Positions 8,579 to 16,810 are shown, numbered from the stretch's first letter. The stretch is DNA of 39,231 nt from Mycobacterium palustre (GCF_002101785.1 NZ_LQPJ01000114.1:1-39231), one strand, 5' to 3'. Notes: a model not told the origin generated them from the sequence alone. A program made the numbers and translations.

Positions 8579-10180
8579 ATGGGCGACGAGCTGTTGCGCA
8601 ACCCGACCCATAACGGCCACATGCTGGTGGGCGCGCTCAAGCGCCACAAGGACAAGCCCGTGCTCTTCCTCGGCGACACCACCCTGACCGGCGGTCAGAT
8701 GGCCGACAAGATCAGCCAGTACATCCAGGCGTTCGAGGCGCTGGGCGCCGGCACCGGCGTCGCGGTCGGGCTGCTGTCGCTCAACCGCCCCGAGGTGCTG
8801 ATGATCATCGGCGCCGGCCAGACCCAGGGCTACCGGCGCACCGCGCTGCACCCGCTCGGTTCGCTGGACGACCACGCCTACGTGCTGTCGGACGCCGGGA
8901 TCAGCTCGCTGATCATCGACCCCATCCCGATGTTCGTGGAGCGCGCCCTGGGGCTGCTCGAAAGGGTGCCGTCGCTCAACCAGATCCTGACGATCGGCCC
9001 GGTGCCGGAGGCGCTGCGCGGCGTCGCCGTCGACCTGTCGGCCGAGGCCGACAAGTACGACCCCCGGCCGCTGACCGCCCGAGACCTGCCGCCGGATCAG
9101 GTCATCGGGCTGACCTACACCGGCGGCACCACCGGCAAGCCCAAGGGCGTGATGGGCACCGCGCAGTCGATCTCGACGATGACGATGATCCAGCTGGCCG
9201 AATGGGAATGGCCCGAGGAGCCGCGGTTTTTGATGGTCACCCCGCTGTCTCACGCCGGGGCGGCGTATTTCCTGCCCACCCTGGTCAAGGGCGGCCAAAT
9301 GTACGTGCTGCCCAAGTTCGATCCGGCCGAGGTCCTGAAAACCATTGAGGAAAAACGGATCACGGCCACCTTCGTGGTGCCGTCGATGCTGTATGCGCTC
9401 ATGGACCACCCCGATTCGCACACCCGCGACCTGTCGTCGCTAAAGACCGTGTATTACGGGGCGTCGGCGATCAACCCGGTGCGGCTGGCCGAGGCGATCA
9501 GCCGGTTCGGCAAGATCTTCGCCCAGAACTACGGGCAGTCCGAGGCGCCGATGGCGATCACCTACCTGGCCAAGGGCGATCACGACGAGAAGCGGCTGAC
9601 CTCGTGCGGGCGTCCGACGCTGTTCGCGCGGGTGGCGCTGCTCGGCGAGGACGGCAAGCCGGTGCCGCAGGGCGAGCCGGGCGAAATCTGTGTCAGCGGG
9701 CCGCTTTTGGCCGGCGGGTACTGGAATTTGCCCGAGGAGACGTCGCGGACTTTCAAAGACGGCTGGCTGCACACCGGCGACATGGCCCGCGAGGACGAAG
9801 ACGGCTTCTACCACATCGTCGACCGGGTCAAGGACATGATCGTCACCGGCGGCTTCAACGTGTTCCCGCGCGAGGTCGAGGACGTCGTGGCCGAGCACCC
9901 GGCCGTCGCGCAGGTGTGCGTGGTCGGGGCGCCCGACGAGAAGTGGGGCGAGGCCGTCACCGCGGTGGTGGTGCTGCGCGCCGACGCGCCGCGCGACGAG
10001 GCCGCGATCGAGGCGATGACCGCCGAGATCCAGGCCGCGGTCAAGGAACGCAAGGGCTCGGTGCAGTCGCCCAAACGGGTGGTCATCGCCGAGTCGCTGC
10101 CCGTCACCGGCCTGGGCAAGCCTGACAAGAAGGCCGTGCGGGCCCAGTTCTGGGAGGGCGCCGGCCGCGCCGTCGGCTAG
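8579..10180 (+). CDS. fadD8: Fatty-acid-CoA ligase FadD8
   Basis: This ANL-superfamily acyl-activating enzyme corresponds to Rv0551c. The AMP-binding P-loop is LTYTGGTTGKPKGVMG, the A5 motif is QNYGQSEAPM, the A7 motif is WLHTGDMARED, the A8 hinge is DRVKDMIVTGGFNVFPREVE, and the A10 lysine lies in GLGKPDKKAVR. The ORF is open from ATG 8546, but its first residues come from a repeat. ATG 8579 (MGDELLRNPTHNGH) matches the family N terminus as I recall it and has an ideal ribosome binding site, giving 533 residues. The fatty-acid substrate is not determined. A KstR-like box lies upstream, and its end converges on the TetR gene. Confidence 0.92.
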   Translation: MGDELLRNPTHNGHMLVGALKRHKDKPVLFLGDTTLTGGQMADKISQYIQAFEALGAGTGVAVGLLSLNRPEVLMIIGAGQTQGYRRTALHPLGSLDDHAYVLSDAGISSLIIDPIPMFVERALGLLERVPSLNQILTIGPVPEALRGVAVDLSAEADKYDPRPLTARDLPPDQVIGLTYTGGTTGKPKGVMGTAQSISTMTMIQLAEWEWPEEPRFLMVTPLSHAGAAYFLPTLVKGGQMYVLPKFDPAEVLKTIEEKRITATFVVPSMLYALMDHPDSHTRDLSSLKTVYYGASAINPVRLAEAISRFGKIFAQNYGQSEAPMAITYLAKGDHDEKRLTSCGRPTLFARVALLGEDGKPVPQGEPGEICVSGPLLAGGYWNLPEETSRTFKDGWLHTGDMAREDEDGFYHIVDRVKDMIVTGGFNVFPREVEDVVAEHPAVAQVCVVGAPDEKWGEAVTAVVVLRADAPRDEAAIEAMTAEIQAAVKERKGSVQSPKRVVIAESLPVTGLGKPDKKAVRAQFWEGAGRAVG

Positions 10181-10204
10181 GTTTCGGGCCCCGACCCCGC
10201 GGCC

Positions 10205-10741
10205 TCAGGCGGCGATCCCGGCCAGCAACAGGTCGAGCATGCGGCCGGTCTGTTCCGGTGAGCCACTGACCAGGAAGATCCCGTGCAGGCTGGACACCAC
10301 GTCGCCGGCCTGGACGTCGGCGCGCAGGGTTCCGTCGTCGGCGCCGGCGCGTAGCAGCAGATCGACCGCACCGACGATGCTGTCGAGGGTCTGGCTGCGC
10401 TCGATGGCCCCCGAATCGAAGATGGCGTGCAACGACTCGGCCATGCCGCGCTTTGCGGCCACGAAGCTGGCGTAGCGGTCCATCCACCGTCGCAGGGCGG
10501 TCTTGGGCCGGTGGTGGGTGAGGAGTTGCCGGGCCGCCGCCGCCACGTCGGCCAGCTCGGCGCGGTACACCGCCTCGACAAGCGCCTCGCGGCTGGGGAA
10601 ATGGCGGTACAGCGTGCCGATCCCGACCCCCGCTTCGCGCGCGATCGACTCGAGCGACACCGGCTGTCCGTCCCCGGCGGCGAACGCCGCGGTCGCGACC
10701 TCGAGGAGTCTCTCGCGATTCCGGCGCGCGTCCGATCGCAT
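10205..10741 (-). CDS. TetR-family transcriptional repressor
   Basis: This 178-residue TetR regulator has an N-terminal helix-turn-helix, VSLESIAREAGVGIGTLYRHF, at about residues 29-49, followed by an all-helical ligand domain with FVAAKRGMAESL and SLHGIFLVSG typical of the TetR C-terminal type near AcrR/SbtR-like regulators. ATG 10741 (MRSDARRNRERLLEVA) is preferred to TTG 10753, which would add only four residues. It is divergent from an aldo-keto reductase across a 90-bp gap that holds two perfect palindromes, so it most likely controls both itself and the reductase. The inducer is unknown. Confidence 0.88.
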   Translation of the reverse strand: MRSDARRNRERLLEVATAAFAAGDGQPVSLESIAREAGVGIGTLYRHFPSREALVEAVYRAELADVAAAARQLLTHHRPKTALRRWMDRYASFVAAKRGMAESLHAIFDSGAIERSQTLDSIVGAVDLLLRAGADDGTLRADVQAGDVVSSLHGIFLVSGSPEQTGRMLDLLLAGIAA

Positions 10742-10754
10742 CGAATCCGCCAAG

Positions 10755-10768
10755 CGGAGGCACCTCCG
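10755..10768. promoter_or_regulatory. TetR operator 1
   Basis: CGGAGG-CA-CCTCCG is a perfect 6+2+6 palindrome. It lies 14 bp upstream of the TetR ATG and overlaps the -35 area of the rightward promoter, whose -10 is TAGGCT at 10777-10782. The second copy has the same arms 37 bp downstream, centre to centre. Confidence 0.7.
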
Positions 10769-10791
10769 TTTCGTGCTAGGCTGCGGTCATG

Positions 10792-10805
10792 CGGAGGCCC
10801 CTCCG
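10792..10805. promoter_or_regulatory. TetR operator 2
   Basis: CGGAGG-CC-CCTCCG repeats operator 1 arm for arm, and a flanking G/C pair extends each arm to seven bases. It lies just downstream of the expected transcription start of the aldo-keto reductase and 27 bp before its ATG, so bound repressor would block both promoters. The binding protein is inferred to be the adjacent TetR. Confidence 0.72.
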
Positions 10806-10831
10806 CTTTTGTCCAGTGTGACGGGAGCACC

Positions 10832-11725
10832 ATGACAGAGCAATCCCACCCCGGCGGCCTCGGCGCCATCGGCGGCACGCCGGTGGCCCGCATCGGCTAC
10901 GGCGCCATGCAACTGTTCGAGGCATCGCCCGACGACGCCGCGGCGGTGCTGCGCCGCGCGGTCGAACTCGGTGTCAACCACATCGACACCGCGTCCTTCT
11001 ACGGCCCCGGGGAGGTGAACCGCCGGATCCGCGCCGCACTGTCGCCCTACCCCGGCGACCTCGTCATCGTCAGCAAGGTCGGTGCGCGCTACACCGGTGC
11101 AGACCCGATGCCCCTCGCGCCGGCCCAGCGGCCGGCCGAGCTGCGCGCCGCGGTCGAGGACGACCTGCGCCAGCTCGGCCTCGACTGCGTGCCGGTGGTC
11201 AACCTGCGCCGCCTCGACCTGCCGCCGACCATACCCGCCGGGGACGACGAGGTCGTCGACCTCGACGACCAGCTGGCCGAGATGATCGCGCTGCGCGACG
11301 AGGGCAAGATCGGCGCGATCGGGGTCAGCAGCGTGCCACTCGACGTGGTGCGACGCGCACTGCCCGCGGGTATCGCCTGCGTGCAAAACTCCTACAGCCT
11401 GCTTGACCGCTCGCAGGAAAAGACCGTGGCGTTGTGCGCGGCCGAAGGCATCGCCTGGGTGCCGTTCTTTCCGCTCGGGTCGGCGTTCCCGGGTGTCCCC
11501 AAGGTCACCGACAACCCGGTCGCGGCCGAGATCGCCGGTGAACTCGGCGTCACACCGGCCCAGGTCGGGTTGGCGTGGCTGCTGGCGCACGCGCCGACCA
11601 CGTTGCTGATCCCCGGCACGCGGTCGGTCGCGCACCTCGCGGAGAACGTCGCAGCGGCCGGCGTCACGCTGGGCGCCGGGGCGCTAAAACGACTGGACGC
11701 TGTCGCCCCACCCAGTCACGGGTAA
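10832..11725 (+). CDS. Aldo-keto reductase
   Basis: This 297-residue NADPH-dependent aldo-keto reductase has a TIM-barrel fold. The start region RIGYGAMQLFE, the catalytic Asp and Tyr in HIDTASFYGPGEVN, the Lys in VIVSKVGARY, and IGAIGVSSVPLDVVRRAL follow the family order. C-terminal cofactor residues lie in TLLIPGTRSVAHLAENV. The usual catalytic His in a barrel-strand LxHR/xxHW motif appears replaced: the segment reads PVVNLRRLDLP, as in many YajO/oxidoreductase-type members. ATG 10832 has GGGAG just upstream. Its divergent TetR partner and operators suggest induction by a small molecule, perhaps a toxic aldehyde or ketone (inference). Confidence 0.87.
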   Translation: MTEQSHPGGLGAIGGTPVARIGYGAMQLFEASPDDAAAVLRRAVELGVNHIDTASFYGPGEVNRRIRAALSPYPGDLVIVSKVGARYTGADPMPLAPAQRPAELRAAVEDDLRQLGLDCVPVVNLRRLDLPPTIPAGDDEVVDLDDQLAEMIALRDEGKIGAIGVSSVPLDVVRRALPAGIACVQNSYSLLDRSQEKTVALCAAEGIAWVPFFPLGSAFPGVPKVTDNPVAAEIAGELGVTPAQVGLAWLLAHAPTTLLIPGTRSVAHLAENVAAAGVTLGAGALKRLDAVAPPSHG

Positions 11726-11735
11726 CGTCGCTGCC

Positions 11736-12191
11736 GTGGGCAACAGCGAGCGAGTCAAGCCGCCGTGGTGGCTGAAACCTGCCAACAAGCTGTTCATCGG
11801 AATGTCGCGGCTGGGCCTGAGTTTCGGCGGCGAGAGCCCGGTGGTGTTGACGGTGCGGGGCCGCAAGTCCGGCCGCGAGCGGTCGACGCCGGTGACCCCG
11901 ATGACCGTCGGCGGCCACCAGTACCTGGTCGCCGGATTCCCCGGCGCCGACTGGGTGGCCAACGCGCGCGCCGCGGGCCGGGCGAGGCTGGCCCGCGGCC
12001 GCCGCGTCCAGACGGTGCGGATGGTGGAGCTGCCGCCCGGCGACGCGCGGCCGATCCTGCGGGCCTTCCCCACCGAGGTGCCCACCGGCGTGGGCTTCAT
12101 GAAGCGCGCCGGGCTCGTCACCGAGGGTCGCCCCGAGGAGTTCGAAGCTTTGGCCGGGCGCTGCGCGGTGTTCCGGCTCGACCCGGTGTAG
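11736..12191 (+). CDS. Deazaflavin (F420)-dependent nitroreductase family protein
   Basis: This 151-residue protein is of the Ddn/FDOR-A type, a split-barrel fold that binds reduced coenzyme F420. The hallmark is VVLTVRGRKSGRERSTPV (about residues 35-52), followed by a beta-rich core including YLVAGFPGADWVANARAAG near 66-84. Family members reduce quinones, enones or nitroaromatics. GTG 11736 lies 10 bp after the reductase stop, so both are probably on the TetR-controlled transcript. The substrate is unknown; some Ddn homologues reduce menaquinone analogues, which is suggestive beside men genes but not evidence. Confidence 0.83.
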   Translation: MGNSERVKPPWWLKPANKLFIGMSRLGLSFGGESPVVLTVRGRKSGRERSTPVTPMTVGGHQYLVAGFPGADWVANARAAGRARLARGRRVQTVRMVELPPGDARPILRAFPTEVPTGVGFMKRAGLVTEGRPEEFEALAGRCAVFRLDPV

Positions 12192-12195
12192 CCCC

Positions 12196-12885
12196 ATGCG
12201 GCGCGTGCTGGCGGTGTCGCTGTTGCTCGCGGCATGCCTGGGTGCCCCGGCCGGGCGGTCCTTCGCAGCGACGGGCTGCGCGCCAGGCGGCGCCCCCGCG
12301 CCGGCCGGGGCGGCGCAGCGCACGGTCGGCGACCTCGACTGGGACGGCCAGGCCGACAGCCTGTGGGTAGGCCAAATCCGGGACGGCGGCCGCACCGAGC
12401 GAGTCGTCGGCGTCACGACGGCCAGCGGCGCCACCTCCGACGTGCGGGTGGCCTCGGCGAGCCCAATCCCGTTGTCCGCCTTGGCCATTGATGCCCAGCA
12501 GGATGGACAGCACCAGATCATCGTCAGCGACGGTCGCGGCGCGCACCTCTACGCGTTCGCCGACTGCCGGATCCAGACCGTCGCCGACAACCAGGGCGCG
12601 CCGTTTCTGTTCGACCTGGAAAACCTGCGCGACCGCGGCACCGGGATCGGTTGCGGCGACCTCGGCCCGCCGTCGGCCGGCCGGCACCTGGTCGCGCTGC
12701 AGGCCCGCAACGACGGCCAGTGGACCGTCCGCCGCACCGAGATCGACCTGAACGGCACGCTGGCCACCATCGGGGCGTCCGACACCGTGACGGCCGCCTC
12801 CGCGCAGGATCCGGCGGTGACCTCCGCGCAGACCATCAGCTGCGGCGACCTCACCATGAGCAAGGACGGAGTTCAACAGCCTTGA
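12196..12885 (+). CDS. Secreted protein with an FG-GAP/VCBS-like motif
   Basis: This 229-residue protein has a Sec-type signal peptide: Arg pair at residues 2-3, hydrophobic VLAVSLLLAACLGAP, and probable cleavage near FAATG around 24-28. The mature part opens with AAQRTVGDLDWDGQADSLWVG, which resembles a calcium-binding FG-GAP/VCBS blade (DxDxDGxxD), and is rich in D/G/T. Four Cys after the signal could form disulfides. ATG 12196 follows the previous stop by 4 bp, and its TGA overlaps the menB TTG start. I do not recognise an M. tuberculosis counterpart at this locus. Function unknown. Confidence 0.75.
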   Translation: MRRVLAVSLLLAACLGAPAGRSFAATGCAPGGAPAPAGAAQRTVGDLDWDGQADSLWVGQIRDGGRTERVVGVTTASGATSDVRVASASPIPLSALAIDAQQDGQHQIIVSDGRGAHLYAFADCRIQTVADNQGAPFLFDLENLRDRGTGIGCGDLGPPSAGRHLVALQARNDGQWTVRRTEIDLNGTLATIGASDTVTAASAQDPAVTSAQTISCGDLTMSKDGVQQP

Positions 12886-13784
12886 GCGACAACCCATTCG
12901 ACGCGCGGGCCTGGCGCGAAGTCGACGGCTTCGGCGATCTGACCGACATCACCTACCACCGCCACGTCTCCGACGCCACGGTGCGGGTGGCGTTCAACCG
13001 GCCCGAGGTGCGCAACGCGTTTCGGCCCCACACCGTCGACGAGCTGTACCGCGCGCTCGACCACGCCCGGATGTCGCCCGACGTGGGCGTGGTGCTGCTG
13101 ACCGGCAACGGCCCGTCGCCCGAGGACGGCGGCTGGGCCTTCTGCTCCGGCGGCGACCAGCGCATCCGCGGCCGCTCCGGCTACCAGTACGCCAGCGGCG
13201 AGACCGCGGACACTATCGACGCGGCCCGGGCGGGCCGGCTGCACATCCTCGAGGTGCAGCGGCTGATCCGCTTCATGCCCAAGGTGGTCATCTGCCTGGT
13301 CAACGGGTGGGCCGCCGGCGGCGGGCACAGCCTGCACGTGGTCTGCGACCTCACCCTGGCCAGCCGCGAGCACGCCCGCTTCAAGCAGACCGACGCCGAC
13401 GTCGGCAGCTTCGACGGCGGCTACGGCAGCGCGTACCTGGCCCGCCAGGTCGGCCAGAAGTTCGCCCGAGAGATCTTCTTTCTGGGCCGCACCTACAGCG
13501 CCGCGCAGATGCACCGGATGGGGGCGGTCAACGAGGTGGTCGACCACGCCGACCTGGAGCGGGTCGGCGTCGAATGGGCCGCCGAGATCAACGCGAAATC
13601 CCCTCAGGCGCAGCGGATGCTGAAGTTCGCGTTCAACCTGCTCGACGACGGGCTGGTGGGCCAGCAGCTCTTCGCCGGCGAGGCCACCCGGCTGGCCTAC
13701 ATGACTGACGAGGCCGTCGAGGGCCGCGACGCGTTCCTCGAGAAACGCGCCCCGGATTGGAGCGCGTTCCCGCGCTATTTCTAA
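12882..13784 (+). CDS. menB: 1,4-Dihydroxy-2-naphthoyl-CoA synthase MenB
   Basis: This crotonase-fold enzyme cyclises o-succinylbenzoyl-CoA. The 300-residue product carries the crotonase oxyanion segment FCSGGDQRIRGR, AAGGGHSLHVVCDL, and the MenB active-site region TDADVGSFDGGYGS with the catalytic Asp. The C-terminal RDAFLEKRAPDW contributes to the neighbouring active site in the hexamer. TTG 12882 (LSDNPFDARAWR) was chosen because no ATG or GTG occurs in frame nearby, it overlaps the previous TGA as TTGA, and a GGAG lies upstream. M. tuberculosis MenB has about a dozen extra N-terminal residues, and the matching in-frame codons EQGRSSTA are present here without a start codon. Confidence 0.95.
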   Translation: MSDNPFDARAWREVDGFGDLTDITYHRHVSDATVRVAFNRPEVRNAFRPHTVDELYRALDHARMSPDVGVVLLTGNGPSPEDGGWAFCSGGDQRIRGRSGYQYASGETADTIDAARAGRLHILEVQRLIRFMPKVVICLVNGWAAGGGHSLHVVCDLTLASREHARFKQTDADVGSFDGGYGSAYLARQVGQKFAREIFFLGRTYSAAQMHRMGAVNEVVDHADLERVGVEWAAEINAKSPQAQRMLKFAFNLLDDGLVGQQLFAGEATRLAYMTDEAVEGRDAFLEKRAPDWSAFPRYF

Positions 13785-13817
13785 AGCTGCAGCCGCGCCC
13801 ACCTAGACTTCCGTCGT

Positions 13818-14714
13818 GTGAGCAAGAGTCCCCTCCGCCGGTTCACCGACCAGATCGTGCTGGCCAGCATGCGTCCGCCGATGTCACCGCAGGTGCTGGT
13901 CAACCGGCCCGCGATCAAGCCCGTCGACCTCGACGGCAAGCGCATCGTGCTCACCGGGGCGTCGTCGGGCATCGGCGAGGCCGGGGCCGAGCAGCTGGCA
14001 GGCAAAGGCGCCACCGTGGTCGTCGTCGCGCGCCGCGGCGACCTGCTCGACGCGCTGGCCGACCGGATCGCCGCCGCGGGCGGCGCCGCGATACCGATCC
14101 CCTGCGACGTGTCGGACCTCGACGCCGTCGACGCGCTGGTCGCCGACGTCGAAAAGCGCCTCGGCGGCGTCGACATCCTGATCAACAACGCCGGGCGGTC
14201 CATCCGCCGGCCGCTGGCCGAGTCGCTGGAGCGCTGGCACGACGTCGAGCGGACCATGGTGCTCAACTACTACGCGCCGCTGCGCCTGATCCGCGGGTTC
14301 GCGCCCGGGATGCTCGACCGCGGCGACGGCCACGTCATCAACGTCTCGACGTGGGGCGTGCTGTCGGAGGCGTCGCCGCTGTTCTCGGTCTACAACGCGT
14401 CGAAGGCCGCGCTCTCGGCGGTGAGCCGGGTGGTGGAGACGGAGTGGGGCCGCCGGGGCGTGCATTCGACCACGCTGTACTACCCGCTGGTGGCCACGCC
14501 GATGATCGCGCCGACCAAGGCCTACCAGGGGGTCCCCGCGCTGACGTCCGAGGAGGCCGCCGAATGGATGGTCACCGCGGCCCGCACCCGTCCGGTGCGG
14601 ATCGCGCCCCGGATGGCGATCGCCGCCAAGGCGCTGGACACCTTCGGCCCCCGCTGGGTCAACACGCTCATGCAGCGGCAGGGCATCCAGCCCAACCGCG
14701 ACGGCGCCGCCTGA
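13818..14714 (+). CDS. SDR-family oxidoreductase (Rv0547c-like)
   Basis: This 298-residue short-chain dehydrogenase has an N-terminal extension of about 40 residues before the Rossmann motif VLTGASSGIGEAG (about 44-56). NNAGRS, INVSTWG with the catalytic Ser, and YNASKAALSAV with Tyr and Lys follow. A C-terminal extension (APRMAIAAKALDTFGPRWVNTLMQ) is amphipathic and may associate with membrane. It starts at GTG 13818, 33 bp after menB, so cotranscription is likely. It matches Rv0547c by sequence and order. Substrate unknown. Confidence 0.87.
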   Translation: MSKSPLRRFTDQIVLASMRPPMSPQVLVNRPAIKPVDLDGKRIVLTGASSGIGEAGAEQLAGKGATVVVVARRGDLLDALADRIAAAGGAAIPIPCDVSDLDAVDALVADVEKRLGGVDILINNAGRSIRRPLAESLERWHDVERTMVLNYYAPLRLIRGFAPGMLDRGDGHVINVSTWGVLSEASPLFSVYNASKAALSAVSRVVETEWGRRGVHSTTLYYPLVATPMIAPTKAYQGVPALTSEEAAEWMVTAARTRPVRIAPRMAIAAKALDTFGPRWVNTLMQRQGIQPNRDGAA

Positions 14715-14738
14715 CCCCGCCGTGATAGACACGACGCT

Positions 14739-15149
14739 ATGGAGATCCTCGCCAGCCGGATGCTGCTCCGGCCGGCGGACTATCAGCGGTCGCTGAGCTT
14801 CTACCGCGACGAGATCGGCCTGGCCATCGCGCGCGAATACGGCGCGGGCACAGTGTTTTTTGCCGGCCAGTCGTTGCTGGAGCTGGCCGGCTACGGCTCG
14901 CCCGACCATTCCCGCGGGCCGTTCCCCGGCGCGCTGTGGCTGCAGGTCCGCGACATCGAGGCGACCCAGGCCGAGCTGCGGGGCCGCGGCGTGCCGATCG
15001 CCCGCGAGGCGCGCCGCGAACCCTGGGGCCTGCGCGAGATGCACGTGACCGATCCCGACGGGATCACGCTGATCTTCGTCGAGGTGCCGGGCGATCACCC
15101 GCTGCGCCGCGACACCCGCGGCGACGATGGGAAACGTCGGGTTAACTAA
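14739..15149 (+). CDS. VOC-superfamily (glyoxalase/dioxygenase fold) protein
   Basis: This 136-residue protein of the vicinal oxygen chelate fold corresponds to Rv0546c. A first beta-alpha-beta module starts LASRMLLRPADYQRSLSFYRD and a second contains LWLQVRDIEATQAELRGRGV, followed by the usual LREMHVTDPDGITLIFVEV. Candidate metal residues are His and Glu of REMHVTDPDG and IFVEV. The reaction is not determined. ATG 14739 follows the SDR stop by 24 bp. Its TAA at 15147-15149 lies inside a TTAACTAAC repeat that begins the pitA upstream region. Confidence 0.83.
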   Translation: MEILASRMLLRPADYQRSLSFYRDEIGLAIAREYGAGTVFFAGQSLLELAGYGSPDHSRGPFPGALWLQVRDIEATQAELRGRGVPIAREARREPWGLREMHVTDPDGITLIFVEVPGDHPLRRDTRGDDGKRRVN

Positions 15150-15160
15150 CAGCTAACATG
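15141..15160 (+). promoter_or_regulatory. TAAC-type direct repeats ahead of pitA
   Basis: GTTAACTAACAGCTAACATG contains three closely spaced TAAC elements, two of them CTAAC copies 7 bp apart. It is AT-rich against a GC-rich background and precedes pitA by about 85 bp. Such direct repeats are typical of OmpR-type response regulator sites, but it does not clearly match the RegX3 or PhoP consensus I know. Regulatory role is inferred. Confidence 0.3.
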
Positions 15161-15242
15161 TGACGACAAGTCAAGGTACACCTGCGTTTCGGCTATCTAA
15201 GCGTTCGACAATTGAATCTCCCAACTACCAGAATCAGGCGCT

Positions 15243-16457
15243 GTGAACATCGATTTGTTCCTCTTGATCATCGTCGTAATCACGGCACTCGCTTTCGATT
15301 TCACCAACGGCTTCCACGACACCGGCAACGCGATGGCAACCTCCATCGCCAGCGGCGCCCTGGCGCCCAAGGCCGCCGTGGCGCTGTCGGCGGTGCTCAA
15401 TCTGATCGGTGCCTTCATGTCCACCGCCGTCGCGGCAACCATCGCCAAGGGCCTGATCGACGGGCACGTCGTGACCCTCGAACTCGTCTTCGCCGGCCTG
15501 GTCGGCGGCATCGTGTGGAACCTGCTGACCTGGCTCCTCGGCATTCCGTCGAGCTCCTCGCACGCGCTGATCGGCGGCATCGTGGGCGCCACGCTCGCCG
15601 CGGTGGGTGCGCACGGGGTGATCTGGAAGGGCGTGGTGTCCCACGTGCTGATCCCGGCCGTGGTCGCCGCGGCCCTGGCCATCGTGGTCGGGGCCATCGC
15701 GACCTGGCTGGTGTACCGGATCACCCGCGGACTCGCGACCGAACGCACCGAGGCCGGGTTCCGGTACGGCCAGTGGGGCTCGGCCTCGCTGGTCTCGCTG
15801 GCGCACGGCACCGGCGACGCCCAGAAGACGATGGGCATCATCTTTTTGGGCCTGATGTCCTACGGGGCGATCAGCAAGACCTCCGCGTCCCCGCCGCTGT
15901 GGGTGATCGTTTGCTGCGCGCTGGCGATGGCGGCGGGCACCTACCTGGGCGGCTGGCGGATCATCCGCACCCTGGGCAAGGGGCTGGTCGAGATCAAGTC
16001 GCCGCAGGGCATGGCCGCCGAATCGTCCTCGGCCGCCGTCATTTTGCTCTCGACCCACTTCGGCTACGCGCTGTCGACCACCCAGGTGTGCACCGGTTCG
16101 GTGCTGGGCAGCGGGTTGGGCAAGCCCGGCGGCGAGGTGCGCTGGGGCGTGGCCGGCCGGATGGTGGTCGCATGGCTGATCACGCTTCCGTCGGCCGGGC
16201 TGGTCGGCGCGATCACCTACTGGATCGTGCACCTGATCGGCGGCTACCCCGGCGCCATCATCGGCTTCGGGCTGCTGGTGGCGGTCTCGGCCGCGATCTA
16301 CATCCGGTCGCGGCGGGTCAAGGTCGACCACAAGAACGTCAACGCCGAGTGGAAGGGCGGCCTTACCGCCGGTCTCGAGGGCGACGAGCACACGCCGCCC
16401 TCCGATACCGGCCGCACCGGCTCGCAGGACCCCGTGAGCGCGGGGAACCCCTCATGA
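15243..16457 (+). CDS. pitA: Low-affinity inorganic phosphate transporter PitA
   Basis: This 404-residue PiT-family phosphate/cation symporter sits in the cytoplasmic membrane. The two inverted PiT signatures are visible: FDFTNGFHDTGNAMATS near residues 19-35 and SLAHGTGDAQKTMGIIF in the second half, each with the conserved Asp and Asn. About ten hydrophobic segments can be counted, separated by a short central loop. It starts at GTG 15243 and corresponds to Rv0545c. Its TGA overlaps the next ATG as ATGA, so the downstream small membrane protein is coupled to it. Confidence 0.93.
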   Translation: MNIDLFLLIIVVITALAFDFTNGFHDTGNAMATSIASGALAPKAAVALSAVLNLIGAFMSTAVAATIAKGLIDGHVVTLELVFAGLVGGIVWNLLTWLLGIPSSSSHALIGGIVGATLAAVGAHGVIWKGVVSHVLIPAVVAAALAIVVGAIATWLVYRITRGLATERTEAGFRYGQWGSASLVSLAHGTGDAQKTMGIIFLGLMSYGAISKTSASPPLWVIVCCALAMAAGTYLGGWRIIRTLGKGLVEIKSPQGMAAESSSAAVILLSTHFGYALSTTQVCTGSVLGSGLGKPGGEVRWGVAGRMVVAWLITLPSAGLVGAITYWIVHLIGGYPGAIIGFGLLVAVSAAIYIRSRRVKVDHKNVNAEWKGGLTAGLEGDEHTPPSDTGRTGSQDPVSAGNPS

Positions 16458-16759
16458 GCCACTTCAGCGACTGGTTCAACTACGAAGCGTCTTTGAAGAT
16501 CCTGGTCTTTTCGATGTTGGCCGGTGCCGCGCTGCCGGGCATGTTCGCGCTCGGGCTGCGGTTCCACGCCGTCGGCGTCGGGGAGGTCAGCCCGGACGGC
16601 AGCACACCACACCGCAATCCGGTGCTGGTGGGCATCGCCTGGGCGATCTACGCGGTGGTCCTGGCGGTAATCGTGTTCGCTCTGCTGTACATCTCCCGCG
16701 ACTTCATCGCGCACCAGCTCGGCCAGCCTTTCCTGGGCGCCAAACCGCCCCGCAAGTAG
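16454..16759 (+). CDS. Small membrane protein coupled to pitA (Rv0544c-like)
   Basis: This 101-residue protein has two predicted membrane helices, about residues 15-37 (KILVFSMLAGAALPGMFAL) and 58-82, joined by a loop containing GVGEVSPDGS. Its ATG overlaps the pitA stop, and the two genes stay together in M. tuberculosis (Rv0545c-Rv0544c). A role as a PitA accessory protein is an inference from that coupling; the sequence shows no known domain. Confidence 0.8.
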   Translation: MSHFSDWFNYEASLKILVFSMLAGAALPGMFALGLRFHAVGVGEVSPDGSTPHRNPVLVGIAWAIYAVVLAVIVFALLYISRDFIAHQLGQPFLGAKPPRK

Positions 16760-16810
16760 GATCGAATATCGTCCACCCAGCCGATCCCGCATGCGGGGAG
16801 GGGAAGCGAA

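Noticed and set aside
10177..10893. Alternative minus-strand frames overlapping the TetR gene
   Set aside because: Arg/Pro-rich shadows; only the 10205-10741 frame has the TetR helix-turn-helix.
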